Below, in pieces: positions 44,191 to 53,917 of a stretch of DNA of 64,000 bases (its first letter is position 1; each line of letters starts with the position of its first letter). Origin of the DNA: an uncultured Oscillospiraceae bacterium (GTDB taxonomy: Bacteria; Bacillota; Clostridia; Oscillospirales; Oscillospiraceae); NCBI GenBank assembly GCA_947632175.1, contig CANROC010000006.1:1-64000 (forward strand). Reading direction: 5' to 3'. Position numbers and translations under genes: made by a program. Under the pieces are notes generated by a model. The model had not been told where the DNA came from. It saw only the letters and a program-made list of their open reading frames with translations, and searched no databases.

Positions 44191-45525
44191 TTATTTCTTT
44201 CCCGCCTTGTCCTTTTTCCCGGACAGGAGGACGTTGGTGAGGATGCCGAGGATGAGGGCGCAGGCGACCTCGGTGATGGTGACCTGGCCGAAGGAGACGG
44301 CCATGCCGCCGACGCCGGCGATGAGGATGACGGACACCACGAAGAGGTTGTGGTTGTCGTTGAGGTCCACGTTCTGGATCATCTTAAGGCCCGAGACGGC
44401 GATGAAGCCGTAGAGGGCGATGCACACGCCGCCCATGACGCAGCTGGGGATGGTGGCGAGGAAGGTGGCGAAGGGGCCGAAGAAGCTGATGATCATGGCG
44501 AGAACGGCGGTGTAGAGGATGGTGATGACGGAGGCGTTGCCGGAGATGGCGACACAGCCGACGCTCTCACCGTAGGTGGTGTTGGGGCAGCCGCCGAAGA
44601 TGGCGCCGGCGAAGGAGCCCACGCCGTCGCCCAGGAGAGTGTTGGAAAGGCCGGGGTCCTTCAGGAGGTCCTGCCCGATGATGGAGGAGAGGTTCTTGTG
44701 GTCGGCGATGTGCTCGGCGAAGACCACGAAGGCCACGGGCACATAGGCCACGGCCAGGGTCGCCAGATACGTGCCGCTAATCTCCTTGAGGCCCTTGAAG
44801 GCGGTGAGGAAGGTGAAGTCGGGCACCCAGGTCATCTGGGAGAAGAGGTCAAGGTTGATGATGAGGAGCGCGTCGTTGTCGGTGGCGCGGCCGATGAGGG
44901 TGAACACCAGCGCCAGGGCGTAGCCGGCCAGGATGCCGATGATGAAAGGGATCATCTTTACCATCTTCTTGCCGTAGACGGAGCAGATCATGGTGACGGC
45001 CAGGGTCACGAGGCCGCAGAGCATGCACACATAGGTGGACGCTCCCGCCGCTACGGCCCCGGAAGTCCCCAGAAGGTCGCCGATGGCGTTGCCGGAGAGG
45101 CTCAGTCCGATGATGGCCACGGTGGGCCCGATGATCACGGGGGGCATGAGCTTGTCCACCCACTTGACGCCCACGGCCTTGATGACCAGGGCGATGACCA
45201 CATAGACGAGGCCCGCCATCAAAGCGCCGATGATGAGGCCGGCGTAGCCAAGCTGCGCGGAGACGCCGCCGGCGAAAGCGGCGGCCATGGAGCCTAAGAA
45301 CGCGAAGGAGCTTCCCAGGAACACGGGGCTTTTGAACTTGGTGAAGGCGAGGTACACCAGCGTACCCACGCCCGCGCCGAAGAGGGCGGCGGTCTGGCTC
45401 ATGCCGTTGCCCACGATGCGCGGTACCGCGATGGTGGCGGCCATGATGGCCAGGAGCTGCTGGAGGGCGAAGACCAGGGTCTTGGCGAAGCCGGGCTTGT
45501 CCTTGATGTTGTAAGTCAGGTTCAT
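44191..45525 (-). CDS. uraA: NCS2-family uracil/xanthine permease
   Basis: A 444-residue transporter with about 14 TM segments. Family motifs are LQQLLAIMAATIAVPRIV near the N-terminus, the substrate-helix region AEHIADHKNL (about residue 270) and FGGCPNTTYGESVG, which point to a UraA-like uracil carrier. The ATG at 45525 has AAGGAGG upstream. It has its own promoter and terminator. No PyrR-binding leader or purine riboswitch is seen in the short leader. Confidence 0.9.
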   Translation of the reverse strand: MNLTYNIKDKPGFAKTLVFALQQLLAIMAATIAVPRIVGNGMSQTAALFGAGVGTLVYLAFTKFKSPVFLGSSFAFLGSMAAAFAGGVSAQLGYAGLIIGALMAGLVYVVIALVIKAVGVKWVDKLMPPVIIGPTVAIIGLSLSGNAIGDLLGTSGAVAAGASTYVCMLCGLVTLAVTMICSVYGKKMVKMIPFIIGILAGYALALVFTLIGRATDNDALLIINLDLFSQMTWVPDFTFLTAFKGLKEISGTYLATLAVAYVPVAFVVFAEHIADHKNLSSIIGQDLLKDPGLSNTLLGDGVGSFAGAIFGGCPNTTYGESVGCVAISGNASVITILYTAVLAMIISFFGPFATFLATIPSCVMGGVCIALYGFIAVSGLKMIQNVDLNDNHNLFVVSVILIAGVGGMAVSFGQVTITEVACALILGILTNVLLSGKKDKAGKK

Positions 45526-45561
45526 GCGATTGACCTCCTTTTTTTCTTGTACGCTGTCCAA

Positions 45562-45591
45562 AATATAGCACTTTCGCGGCGTTTGTGTCAA
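45562..45591 (-). promoter_or_regulatory. uraA promoter
   Basis: On the minus strand: TTGACA (45586-45591), 18 nt, TATATT (45562-45567), about 37 nt before the ATG. Confidence 0.75.
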
Positions 45592-45695
45592 GAGCTTCGT
45601 CCAAAGGCGTCCCTTTTTGTCGAAAAGGATAAAAAAGGCCGCCGGAGGCCGGAAAATTAGGTGTATTTTTCTCCGGGATTCTTTGCGCGGAACGG

Positions 45696-45724
45696 TTGCA
45701 ATGGTCCGGGAAAAGGTATAAAAT
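45696..45724 (+). promoter_or_regulatory. lysA promoter
   Basis: TTGCAA (45696-45701), 17 nt, TAAAAT (45719-45724). The leader is only about 30 nt. Confidence 0.7.
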
Positions 45725-45759
45725 AAGAGCTGTATTTTCCGCTTTGGAGGGATAAACCG

Positions 45760-46998
45760 ATGAAGACCCCGTTCGCGTCCAAGGAAAAATTCGAGGAGAT
45801 CGCCGCTGAGTACGGCACGCCCATCCACATCTATGACGAGCGCGGCATCCGCGAGAACGCCCGCCGGCTCAACAAGGCGTTTTCCTGGAATCCCGGCTAT
45901 AAGGAATATTTCGCCGTGAAGGCCACCCCCACGCCCAAGATCCTGAAGATCCTGAAGGAGGAGGGCTGCGGCGTGGACTGCTCCAGCCTCACGGAGCTCA
46001 TGATGAGCGAGCGGTGCGGCTTTTCCGGCCACGACATCATGTTCTCCTCCAACGAGACGCCGGAGGCCGACATGAAGAAGGCCCGGGAGCTGGGGGCCTA
46101 CATCAACCTGGACGACTACACCCACGTCAAGTTCCTCCAGGACCTGTGCGGCGTGCCGGAGACGGTCTGCTGCCGCTTCAACCCCGGCGGCGTCTTCTCC
46201 GTGGCCAACCAGATCATGGATAACCCCCGGGACGCCAAGTACGGCATGACCAGGGGGCAGATGAAAAGCGCCTATCGGGACCTTATGGCCCTGGGGGCGA
46301 AGGACTTTGGCATCCACGCCTTTCTGGTGTCCAACGCCACCTTCAACGAGTATTACCCCATGATGGCCCGGCAACTTTTCACACTGGCGGTGGAGCTGCA
46401 CCGCGCCACAGGGGCGCATATCGAGTTTGTGAACCTCTCCGGCGGCATCGGCATCCCTTACTATCCCGACCAGATCGCCCCCAACATCGAACTCATCGCC
46501 GCCGGCGTCCGGGAGGCGTACAACGAGGTCCTGGTCCCCGCCGGGATGGGGGACGTGAAGATATTCACGGAGCTTGGCCGGTATATGCTGGGGCCCTATG
46601 GGTGTCTCCTTACCCGGGCCATCCACGAAAAGCATATCTATAAGGAGTACATCGGCGTGGACGCCTGCGCCTGCAACCTGATGCGCCCGGCCATGTACGG
46701 CGCCTACCACCACATCACCGTCCTCGGCAAGGAGGACGCGCCCCACGACCACCTCTATGACGTGGTGGGCGGCCTGTGCGAGAATAACGACAAGTTCGCC
46801 ATTGACCGGGAGCTTCCGGAGATCGACACCGGGGATCTGCTGGTCATCCACGACACCGGCGCCCACGGCCACGCCATGGGCTACAACTACAACGGCAAGC
46901 TGAGAAGCGCCGAGGTCCTCCTAAAGGAGGACGGTTCCACCGAGCTCATCCGCCGCGCGGAGACGCCGGAGGATTATTTCGCCACCATGATCTTCTGA
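45760..46998 (+). CDS. lysA: Diaminopimelate decarboxylase
   Basis: A 412-residue PLP enzyme that forms lysine from meso-DAP. The PLP Lys is in EYFAVKATPTPKIL. GVDCSSLTEL, NLSGGIGIPYYPDQ and the C-terminal ACACNLMRPAMYGAYHHI with DVVGGLCENNDKFA are clear; where many family members have EPGR this clostridial-type branch has ELGRYMLGPYG. GGAGGG lies before the ATG. Related amino-acid genes asd and proBAC lie in the same window but not in the same operon. Confidence 0.93.
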   Translation: MKTPFASKEKFEEIAAEYGTPIHIYDERGIRENARRLNKAFSWNPGYKEYFAVKATPTPKILKILKEEGCGVDCSSLTELMMSERCGFSGHDIMFSSNETPEADMKKARELGAYINLDDYTHVKFLQDLCGVPETVCCRFNPGGVFSVANQIMDNPRDAKYGMTRGQMKSAYRDLMALGAKDFGIHAFLVSNATFNEYYPMMARQLFTLAVELHRATGAHIEFVNLSGGIGIPYYPDQIAPNIELIAAGVREAYNEVLVPAGMGDVKIFTELGRYMLGPYGCLLTRAIHEKHIYKEYIGVDACACNLMRPAMYGAYHHITVLGKEDAPHDHLYDVVGGLCENNDKFAIDRELPEIDTGDLLVIHDTGAHGHAMGYNYNGKLRSAEVLLKEDGSTELIRRAETPEDYFATMIF

Positions 46999-47306
46999 AT
47001 CCGCGCGCGGAATACCTCCCGGAAATGCCCACGGGCTTTCCGGGAGGTATTTTTTTGCGTATCTGTCTTTCAAGGCGGGGGCGGAAAAAAAGCCGGATTC
47101 AATACTAAAAAATACTTGACAAATCGGCAAAAATGTGGTATAATGCAAGTATCGTAAAGGAACGCGGGGCGGAGGAGCTTTTGGGAGATCGGGGGATGGG
47201 AAAAAATTGTGGGAATTTTGAAAAAAATTATATTTTGATGTGGCGCGAAGCGACAAGATGTGCTACAATATATCGTATCTTATTATGACCTGACCGGAGG
47301 ACGACC
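46999..47306 (+). promoter_or_regulatory. Intergenic region lysA-metK with terminator, promoter and AT-rich leader
   Basis: 308 bp. The lysA terminator is TACCTCCCGGAAA (47013-47025) / TTTCCGGGAGGTA (47037-47049) followed by seven T. The metK promoter is consensus: TTGACA (47116-47121), 17 nt, TATAAT (47139-47144). The leader of about 155 nt is AT-rich in its second half and contains a TACAAT (47264-47269) with no good -35. No SAM riboswitch pattern is visible. Confidence 0.85.
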
Positions 47307-48467
47307 ATGTCGAGCAGGATCTTTACTTCAGAATCGGTGACGGAGGGGCATCCGGACAAGATCTGCGACCAGATCTCGGATGCTGTATTGGATTACATTC
47401 TCTCCCAGGACAAGCGCGCCAGGGTGGCGTGCGAGACGGTCTGCACCACGGGGATGGTGCTGGTGATGGGGGAGATCACCACGGACTGCTACGCGGACAT
47501 CCCCGCCATTGCCCGGGAGACCATCAAGCGCATCGGCTACGATAAGCCCGAATACGGATTCGACGGCAACTCCTGCGCGGTGCTGACCAGCATCGACGAG
47601 CAGTCGCCGGACATCGCCATGGGGGTCAACTCCGCCTATGACGACGCCGACGACGAGGGAGCCGGGGACCAGGGCATGATGTTTGGCTACGCCTGCGACG
47701 AGACGCCGGAGCTGATGCCTGCGCCCATCTCCCTGGCGCACAAGCTGTCAAGACGGCTGGCCGAGGTCCGCAAGACCGGGGAGCTTCCGTTTCTCCGGCC
47801 GGACGGGAAGACCCAGGTGACGGTGCGCTACGACGGGGAGGGGCATGTGGAGTGCCTGCCCGCTATCGTCGTCTCCTCCCAGCACGCGCCGGAGGTCTCC
47901 GTCGAGACCCTGCGGGAGGCCATTGTGGAGACGGTGGTCAAGCCCGTCATCCCGGCGGCGTACATCACGAAAGACACGAAGCTCTTTGTCAACCCCACCG
48001 GGCGGTTCGTGGTGGGCGGGCCCTGCGGGGACTCCGGGCTCACCGGGCGGAAGATCATTGTGGACACCTACGGCGGCGTGGGCGGCCACGGCGGCGGGTG
48101 CTTCTCCGGCAAGGACCCCAGCAAGGTGGACAGGTCAGGGGCGTACATGGCCCGGTATATCGCCAAGAACATCGTGGGGGCGGGGCTGGCGCGGCGGTGC
48201 CAGATCGAGATCGCCTACGCCATCGGCGTGGCGCGGCCCGTGAGCGTCCACATCGACACCATGGGCACCGGCGTCATGGAGGACGAGAGGCTGGCGGGGA
48301 TCGTGCAGGAGCTCTTTGACATGCGCCCGGCCAGGATCATCGAGAGACTGGGGCTGCTGGCCCCCATCTATCTGAAGACCGCGGCTTACGGCCATTTCGG
48401 CAGGACCGACGTGGACCTGCCCTGGGAGAGGCTGGACATGGCGGAGACGCTGAGGGCGTATCGGTGA
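47307..48467 (+). CDS. metK: S-adenosylmethionine synthetase
   Basis: A 386-residue enzyme of normal length that makes SAM from methionine and ATP. Motifs: [23 protein letters not shown] at the start, [15 protein letters not shown] (ATP-binding), and [27 protein letters not shown] lies before the ATG. Strong promoter upstream; rlmB, a SAM user, starts at its stop codon, so both may be co-expressed. Confidence 0.98.
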   Translation: MSSRIFTSESVTEGHPDKICDQISDAVLDYILSQDKRARVACETVCTTGMVLVMGEITTDCYADIPAIARETIKRIGYDKPEYGFDGNSCAVLTSIDEQSPDIAMGVNSAYDDADDEGAGDQGMMFGYACDETPELMPAPISLAHKLSRRLAEVRKTGELPFLRPDGKTQVTVRYDGEGHVECLPAIVVSSQHAPEVSVETLREAIVETVVKPVIPAAYITKDTKLFVNPTGRFVVGGPCGDSGLTGRKIIVDTYGGVGGHGGGCFSGKDPSKVDRSGAYMARYIAKNIVGAGLARRCQIEIAYAIGVARPVSVHIDTMGTGVMEDERLAGIVQELFDMRPARIIERLGLLAPIYLKTAAYGHFGRTDVDLPWERLDMAETLRAYR

Positions 48468-48469
48468 GT

Positions 48470-49270
48470 ATGGACGGAAAAAGACGATATGACCGCCCGC
48501 CCAAAAGGGATCGGGAGCCGCAAGAGGAGCAGGAGCTGAGCCTCATCGAGGGGCGCAACGCCTTGAACGAGGCGCTGAAAGCCGGGAGGACCCTCAACAA
48601 GGTCTTCATCGCCGCCGGGGACACCGACGCGGGACTCCGCCGTCTTGCCGCCGAGGCCCGGAAGGCCGGGGCGGTGGTGGTGGAGACGGACCGGCGGAAG
48701 CTGGACGACATGTCCGTCACCGGCGCCCACCAGGGCGTCATCGCCAGCGTGGCGGTGAAGGAGTACTGCTCCGTGCGGGACATTCTGGACAACGCCAAAA
48801 GCCGGGGCGAGGCGCCGTTCATCGTCATTTGCGACGAGGTGTCCGACGGGCATAACCTGGGGGCCATCATCCGCACCGCCGAGTGCGTGGGCGCCCACGG
48901 GGTCATCATCCCCAAGCGGCGCAGCGCCGCGCTGACGGCGGTGGTGGCCAAGACCTCCGCCGGGGCGGCGGAATATATGCCGGTGGCGCGTGTGCCCAAT
49001 CTCACCGCCGCCATAAAGGAGCTGAAGGACGCCGGCGTGTGGGTCTACGGCACGGCGGCGGACGCGAAGAGCGAGCTTTGGCAGACCGACCTCACAGGCC
49101 CCATGGCGCTGGTCATCGGGTCCGAGGGGGACGGCATGGGGCGGCTCGTGGCGGAAAACTGCGATTTCACGCTGTCCATTCCCATGAAGGGGCATATCTC
49201 GTCCCTGAACGCCTCCGCCAGCGCAGCCATCGTCCTCTATGAGGCGCTGAGACAGAGGACGGAGAAATAA
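48470..49270 (+). CDS. rlmB: SpoU/TrmH-family rRNA 2'-O-methyltransferase
   Basis: A 266-residue protein. The N-terminal substrate-binding domain starts near LIEGRNALNEALKAG, and the SPOUT domain has DEVSDGHNLGAIIRTAECVGAHGVIIPKRRSA, IGSEGDGMGRLVAENCDFTLSIPMKGHISSLNASASAAI. These three motifs fit RlmB, which methylates G2251 of 23S rRNA; a tRNA-type TrmH is less likely given the N-domain. ATG 48470 is used; a GTG at 48464 overlapping the metK stop is possible. Residues 1-30 are basic/acidic and disordered. Confidence 0.92.
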   Translation: MDGKRRYDRPPKRDREPQEEQELSLIEGRNALNEALKAGRTLNKVFIAAGDTDAGLRRLAAEARKAGAVVVETDRRKLDDMSVTGAHQGVIASVAVKEYCSVRDILDNAKSRGEAPFIVICDEVSDGHNLGAIIRTAECVGAHGVIIPKRRSAALTAVVAKTSAGAAEYMPVARVPNLTAAIKELKDAGVWVYGTAADAKSELWQTDLTGPMALVIGSEGDGMGRLVAENCDFTLSIPMKGHISSLNASASAAIVLYEALRQRTEK

Positions 49271-49293
49271 AGTTCACCGAGGGGGATCATCTT

Positions 49294-51744
49294 ATGGCGA
49301 AAGATAAGAACATATTGGATGAGCTGGACATGGACCTCAGCGGCGACTACGGCGCGGGGGAGGAGGGCTTTTCTCTAGAGTCCATCCTGGCCGAATATAA
49401 GGGCAGCGCCTTTATGGACGGGGACAGGAGGACGCCGGCGGAGGAGCTCCAGCGCAAGACCGACGAGATCCTCCGGGAGGCCATGGGCGGCGTATCCCGG
49501 CCCCAGGAGCCGGAGAGCGCGCCCGTGCCGGAGACGCCGGCAGAGGCGCAGACCCTGACGCCCGCGGCACTGCCGGAGGAGGACGAGGAAGAGGAGGAGC
49601 GGCCCCGGAAGCGGCGCTTCTTCTCCCGCCGGAACCGGGATGACCGGGAGGAGGAGCCGGAGGAGGCGGAGGAGCCGCCCCGGTCCCTTGGGCGTCACAG
49701 CGTGCCGGTGGAGCCGGTGGAGCCGGAACCGGAGCCGGCCTATGAGACGGCGCCGGAGATCGACCTGTCTGTTTTTGACGAGCCGGAGGAGCCCAAGAGC
49801 TCGGCGCGGGATGATTTTCTGGAATCCATCCGGCGGGAGCCCTTTGTCACCGACGTGTCCCCGGACCTGGGGGAGGACCTGTACGCCGCCCCCGGCGATT
49901 ATGCCGCGTCCGAGGACGGGCAGGAGGATGAGGAGCCGGAGGAGCCCGCCAAAAAGGGCCTTTTCGCCGGTCTCTTCGGACGCCGCCGGGACGGGGAGGA
50001 CGAGGACGCGGAGGACGACGAGCTGGACGAGGGCTACCCCGGTCAATACGAGGAGCCTATGGAGGATTACGGGGACGAGGAGTATCTGGACACGGAGCCC
50101 GACCCGGATTTCAAGGCCGAGGCGGCGCGGTACGCCTCCTATGTGCCTGTTTTGAGATTCCGCATCTGGGGCGTGACGGTCCTCACCATCCTCGTGGCGC
50201 TGGTGACGTTCCTCTTCGCCGCAGGACGCCACCCCTTCGGCATCGAGCGGGACGCCTCGGCGGTGGCCGTGGCGGCTATTTTGGAGCTGGTGGCCATGGG
50301 GCTGGGGCTGGATGTGCTCATCCGGGGCGTGGAGGACATTTTGAGGCTTTCCCCGGGGACGGAGTCGCTGGTGTTCGTCTCCTGCGCCATGAGCGTGGCG
50401 GACGCGCTGACCATGCTGGCCGGCGGGAGCTTCGGCATGGGGCTGCCCATGGCGCTCATCTCCTGCGTGTCGCTGCTGGGGGCCATGAGCGCCAGGAAGT
50501 CCATGTATATGGCGTACTGCGATACCCTCAAGGCCGCTTCGGCCTCCACCTCGGCCTACGGCGTCACCGTGGATACCGAGAGCATGGAGGGAAGCTCCAT
50601 CCTCAAAAAGGTCACCGGGGAGACGGAGGGATTCTACACCAAGCTCACCACCCCCGACGCGGGAGAGAGCTTTTATGACGACATGGCGCCGCTTCTGGTG
50701 ATCGTGGCCTTTGTGCTGTCGTTCCTGGCTACGGTGGGACACGGCAACGCCGCGGGGTTTGCCCACAGCTTCTCCATCCTGACGGCTGTGGCGGCGGCTT
50801 TCCCGGCGGCGCAGCTCTTCGCCCTGCCCTTTAAATTCGCGGCGTCCAACCTCCGGAAGGTGGGCGCGGCTATCGCCGGGTTCCGGGGGGCGGAGGACGT
50901 CTATTACGCCGACGGGGCGCTCATTACCGACCTCGATATCTTCCCCGTGGGGAGCGTGTCCATGAGCGGCGTGAAGATCTTCGAGGGCATGGACGCCCAG
51001 AAGGTCATCACCTACACCGCGTCGCTGATCGTCGCCTCGGATTCCGGGCTTCGGAAGGTCTTTGAGGAGGTGCTGATCAACCAGGGCCTCACGAGAAAGC
51101 GGGTGGACGACTTCGCCTGCTATGACGGCGGCGGCATCGGGGGCCTGGTGGAGGGCCAGCGGGTGCTGGTGGGCACCGGGGCCTTCATGAGCCTCATGGG
51201 CCTGCGGGTGCCGGAGAATCTCAACGTCCAGGGCAGCGTCTTCACCGCCGTCAACGACGAGCTGGCGGGTGTCTTCGCTCTCAACTACGTGCCCTCCAAC
51301 TCCGTGCAGTCGGCGCTGGTGGCGCTGTTGGGGACCAGGACGAACCTGATGATGGCGGTGCGGGATTTCAACGTCACGCCCAACACCGTCACTCAGAAGT
51401 TCAAGGTCTCCATGGACGGCGTGGGGTATCTGCCGGTGGAGACCACCTATGAGCTGTCCCAGGACCGGCTCTCGCCGGGGGAGGGCGTGTCCGCTTTTCT
51501 GGCGCGCAGCGGGCTGGCGCCTTTCGCGGAGGTCATCACCAGGGGCAGACTTTTGAAGATCGTGACCAACGTCAACACCTGGGTCACCGGCTTGGGGACC
51601 GCGCTTGCCATGGTCATCATGTTCTTCCTTTGCTGGACCGGGGCTTTTGCCTCCGCCACGGCAGGGAACATCTTCCTCTTCATGTCCGTCATCGGCCTTG
51701 CGGTTTACATAATCAGCCAAGGGACGAGAAAACGGATGAAGTGA
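49294..51744 (+). CDS. Large membrane protein resembling a P-type ATPase without catalytic motifs
   Basis: An 816-residue protein. Residues 1-280 are acidic, Pro/Glu-rich and probably disordered. TM segments follow at about 290-390 and 470-520, a soluble part at about 525-760, and two TMs at the end. The soluble part looks like the catalytic region of heavy-metal P-type ATPases: CYDGGGIGGLVEGQRVLVGTGAFM resembles the N-domain GxGVxGxVxGxxVxVG motif and FTAVNDELAGVFALNY the 'V.vdg...G.i.l.D' segment. But the DKTGT site reads TDLDIFPVG (D546), and TGD and GDGxND are absent. It is probably an inactive relative (pseudoenzyme) with an unknown role. It lies between rlmB and fusA2, as part of the same strand run. 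Confidence 0.65.
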   Translation: MAKDKNILDELDMDLSGDYGAGEEGFSLESILAEYKGSAFMDGDRRTPAEELQRKTDEILREAMGGVSRPQEPESAPVPETPAEAQTLTPAALPEEDEEEEERPRKRRFFSRRNRDDREEEPEEAEEPPRSLGRHSVPVEPVEPEPEPAYETAPEIDLSVFDEPEEPKSSARDDFLESIRREPFVTDVSPDLGEDLYAAPGDYAASEDGQEDEEPEEPAKKGLFAGLFGRRRDGEDEDAEDDELDEGYPGQYEEPMEDYGDEEYLDTEPDPDFKAEAARYASYVPVLRFRIWGVTVLTILVALVTFLFAAGRHPFGIERDASAVAVAAILELVAMGLGLDVLIRGVEDILRLSPGTESLVFVSCAMSVADALTMLAGGSFGMGLPMALISCVSLLGAMSARKSMYMAYCDTLKAASASTSAYGVTVDTESMEGSSILKKVTGETEGFYTKLTTPDAGESFYDDMAPLLVIVAFVLSFLATVGHGNAAGFAHSFSILTAVAAAFPAAQLFALPFKFAASNLRKVGAAIAGFRGAEDVYYADGALITDLDIFPVGSVSMSGVKIFEGMDAQKVITYTASLIVASDSGLRKVFEEVLINQGLTRKRVDDFACYDGGGIGGLVEGQRVLVGTGAFMSLMGLRVPENLNVQGSVFTAVNDELAGVFALNYVPSNSVQSALVALLGTRTNLMMAVRDFNVTPNTVTQKFKVSMDGVGYLPVETTYELSQDRLSPGEGVSAFLARSGLAPFAEVITRGRLLKIVTNVNTWVTGLGTALAMVIMFFLCWTGAFASATAGNIFLFMSVIGLAVYIISQGTRKRMK

Positions 51745-51796
51745 GGGGCCGGCGGGGGACAACCGGAAAAAATCCACAAAAGTTCACAAAAAATTG

Positions 51797-51825
51797 TTGT
51801 GTTTTTTGGTAAAACATATTATAAT
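51797..51825 (+). promoter_or_regulatory. Promoter of the second EF-G gene
   Basis: TTGTGT (51797-51802), 17 nt, TATAAT (51820-51825), with an AT-rich upstream stretch. Confidence 0.7.
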
Positions 51826-51880
51826 GTACCCTTAGTACGGGTCTTTTTCCCAACTACACCAACAAAATTACGAGAGGATC

Positions 51881-53917
51881 ATGAATTTTATGGGCTACGC
51901 TGCTGAAAAAATCCGCAATATCGCGCTCCTTGGTCACGGCGGGAGCGGCAAGACGACGCTGGCCGAGAGTATGCTGTTCGTCGCCGGCGCGACCACCCGC
52001 CAGGGCACCGTGGGCGCGGGCAATACCGTCTCCGACTATGACGCGGAGGAGATCCGCCGCCAGACGAGTATCTCCGCCACCACCATGTTCGCGGAGTTCA
52101 AGGGCCACAAGATCAACATCATCGACACCCCGGGCTACTTCGACTTCGTGGGCGAGGTCTTTGAGGCCCTGCGCGTGGCCGACACCGCCGTCATCTGCGT
52201 GTCCGCCAAGGACCAGATGAACGTGGGCGCGGAAAAGGCGTGGAAATACGTAAACGAGCGGAACCTCCCCAGGGCCATCTACATCTCCAAGGTGGACGAG
52301 GAGCACGCCAGCTTCGAGAAGGCCTTCGACACCCTGCGCAACGCCTTCGGCTCCTCCGTCTGCGCTCTCGCCGAGCCCATCATGGAGGGGGAGAAGGTCG
52401 TCGGCATCGTGGACGTCCTCAAGAAGAAAGCCTACAAGTTCGTGGGCGGCAAGCGCCAGGAGGTCCCCATGCCCGCGGATCTTCAGGGCAAGGTGGAGGA
52501 GCACTACTCTGAGCTGGTGGAGAACGCCGCCGGCACCAGCGAGGAGTTGATGGAGAAGTACTTCGAGGAGGGCGACCTGGAGGAGCACGAGCTCTTCAAC
52601 GCCCTGGGCCAGGGCATCGCGGCGGCTGAGATATGCCCGGTGTTCTTCGGATCCGCCGCCACGGGCATCGGCACCGAGGTCTTCATGGACAGCGTCCTGA
52701 GCCTCTTCCCCGCGCCCCGGGAGCAGGGCGAGCCCATCGACGCCGCCGCCCCCACCAAGCTCATCATCTACAAGACCATTTCCGACCAGTTCGGCAAGTT
52801 CAGCCTCTTCAAGGTCGTCTCCGGCAAGGTCTCCGCCGACATGACGCTGACCAACGCCCGCAGCGGGTCCCAGGAGAAGCTGGGGCACATCTACACCATG
52901 CGGGGCAAGCAGAACATCGAGGTCACGGACCTGGCCCCCGGCGACATCGGGGCCGTCTCCAAGCTCAGCGATACCAAGACCGGCGATACGCTTTGCGATC
53001 CCAGGGACGTGGAGGCCGTGCCCGGCATCGACTTCCCCGCGCCCTGCTACTCCATGGCCATCCGGCCCAAGGTCAAGGGCCAGGACGACAAGGTGGCCCA
53101 GGGCCTCAGCCGTCTGCGCGAGGAGGATGTGACTTTCACCGTCCAGAATAACGCGGAGACCCGGCAGATGGTCATCTCCGGCGCGGGCGACATGCAGCTG
53201 GATGTGCTGTGCTCCAAGCTGAAGAACAAGTTCGGCGTGGAGGTGGAGCTGGAGCCGGCCAAGGTGCCTTACCGCGAGAAGATCCGCAAAAAGATCGAGG
53301 CCCACGGCCGCCACAAGAAGCAGTCCGGCGGTCACGGCCAGTTCGGCGACGTGTGGATCCGCTTCGAGCCCCAGGACGAGAGCGAGGAGCTCATCTTCGC
53401 CGAGGAGGTCTTCGGCGGCTCCGTCCCCAAGAACTTCTTCCCCGCCGTGGAAAAGGGCCTGCGGGAGTCCGTGGGCCGCGGCGTCCTGGCCGGGTATCCC
53501 ATGGTCTACCTGAAGGCCACGCTGTACGATGGGTCCTACCATCCGGTGGACTCCTCCGAAATGGCCTTTAAGACGGCGGCCAACCTGGCGTTCAAGGAGC
53601 TGGTGAACGCAAGCCCCGCGCTTTTGGAGCCCATCGGGCTTTTGAAGGTCACCATCCCCGACGCCAACATGGGCGACATCATGTCCGACCTCAGTAAGCG
53701 GCGCGGAAGCCCCATGGGCATGTCCGTGGTGGACGGGATGCAGGTGGTGGAGGCCGAGGTCCCCATGGCCGAGATGGGCACCTACGCCATCGATCTTCGC
53801 TCCATGACCCAGGGCAGAGGCTCTTTCACTTTCGAGTTCGTCCGCTATGACGAGGCCCCGCTGAACGTCCAGCAGAAGGTCATCGAGGAGTCCAAGGCCG
53901 CCGGCGACGCCGAGTAA
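51881..53917 (+). CDS. fusA2: EF-G-type translation factor GTPase (second EF-G)
   Basis: A 678-residue protein with EF-G domain order. G1 is GHGGSGKTTLAES (about residues 18-30), G3 DTPGYFDFVGEV and G4 SKVD in place of the usual NKxD. Domains II-V follow (KQSGGHGQFGDVWIRFEP in domain IV, TQGRGSFTFEFVRYDEAP near the end). The GHGG G1, SKVD and lower length mark it as the FusA2-like paralogue rather than the main EF-G; such proteins have roles in translation under stress or in recycling. ATG 51881 follows AGAGGATC; an ATG at 51890 is possible. Confidence 0.88.
   Translation: MNFMGYAAEKIRNIALLGHGGSGKTTLAESMLFVAGATTRQGTVGAGNTVSDYDAEEIRRQTSISATTMFAEFKGHKINIIDTPGYFDFVGEVFEALRVADTAVICVSAKDQMNVGAEKAWKYVNERNLPRAIYISKVDEEHASFEKAFDTLRNAFGSSVCALAEPIMEGEKVVGIVDVLKKKAYKFVGGKRQEVPMPADLQGKVEEHYSELVENAAGTSEELMEKYFEEGDLEEHELFNALGQGIAAAEICPVFFGSAATGIGTEVFMDSVLSLFPAPREQGEPIDAAAPTKLIIYKTISDQFGKFSLFKVVSGKVSADMTLTNARSGSQEKLGHIYTMRGKQNIEVTDLAPGDIGAVSKLSDTKTGDTLCDPRDVEAVPGIDFPAPCYSMAIRPKVKGQDDKVAQGLSRLREEDVTFTVQNNAETRQMVISGAGDMQLDVLCSKLKNKFGVEVELEPAKVPYREKIRKKIEAHGRHKKQSGGHGQFGDVWIRFEPQDESEELIFAEEVFGGSVPKNFFPAVEKGLRESVGRGVLAGYPMVYLKATLYDGSYHPVDSSEMAFKTAANLAFKELVNASPALLEPIGLLKVTIPDANMGDIMSDLSKRRGSPMGMSVVDGMQVVEAEVPMAEMGTYAIDLRSMTQGRGSFTFEFVRYDEAPLNVQQKVIEESKAAGDAE

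Noticed and set aside
45526-46872. Extension of the uraA frame far upstream on the minus strand, across lysA
   Set aside because: The permease starts at 45525 with AAGGAGG; the upstream part is antisense to lysA.
47145-47306. SAM riboswitch in the metK leader
   Set aside because: None of the conserved S-box stems or the GA-rich motif could be found by eye; only an AT-rich leader is visible.
49375-51777. 800-codon minus-strand frame opposite the P-type-ATPase-like gene
   Set aside because: It is a His/Pro/Arg/Gly-rich shadow with no hydrophobic segments or motifs, while the plus-strand frame has TM segments and a good start.
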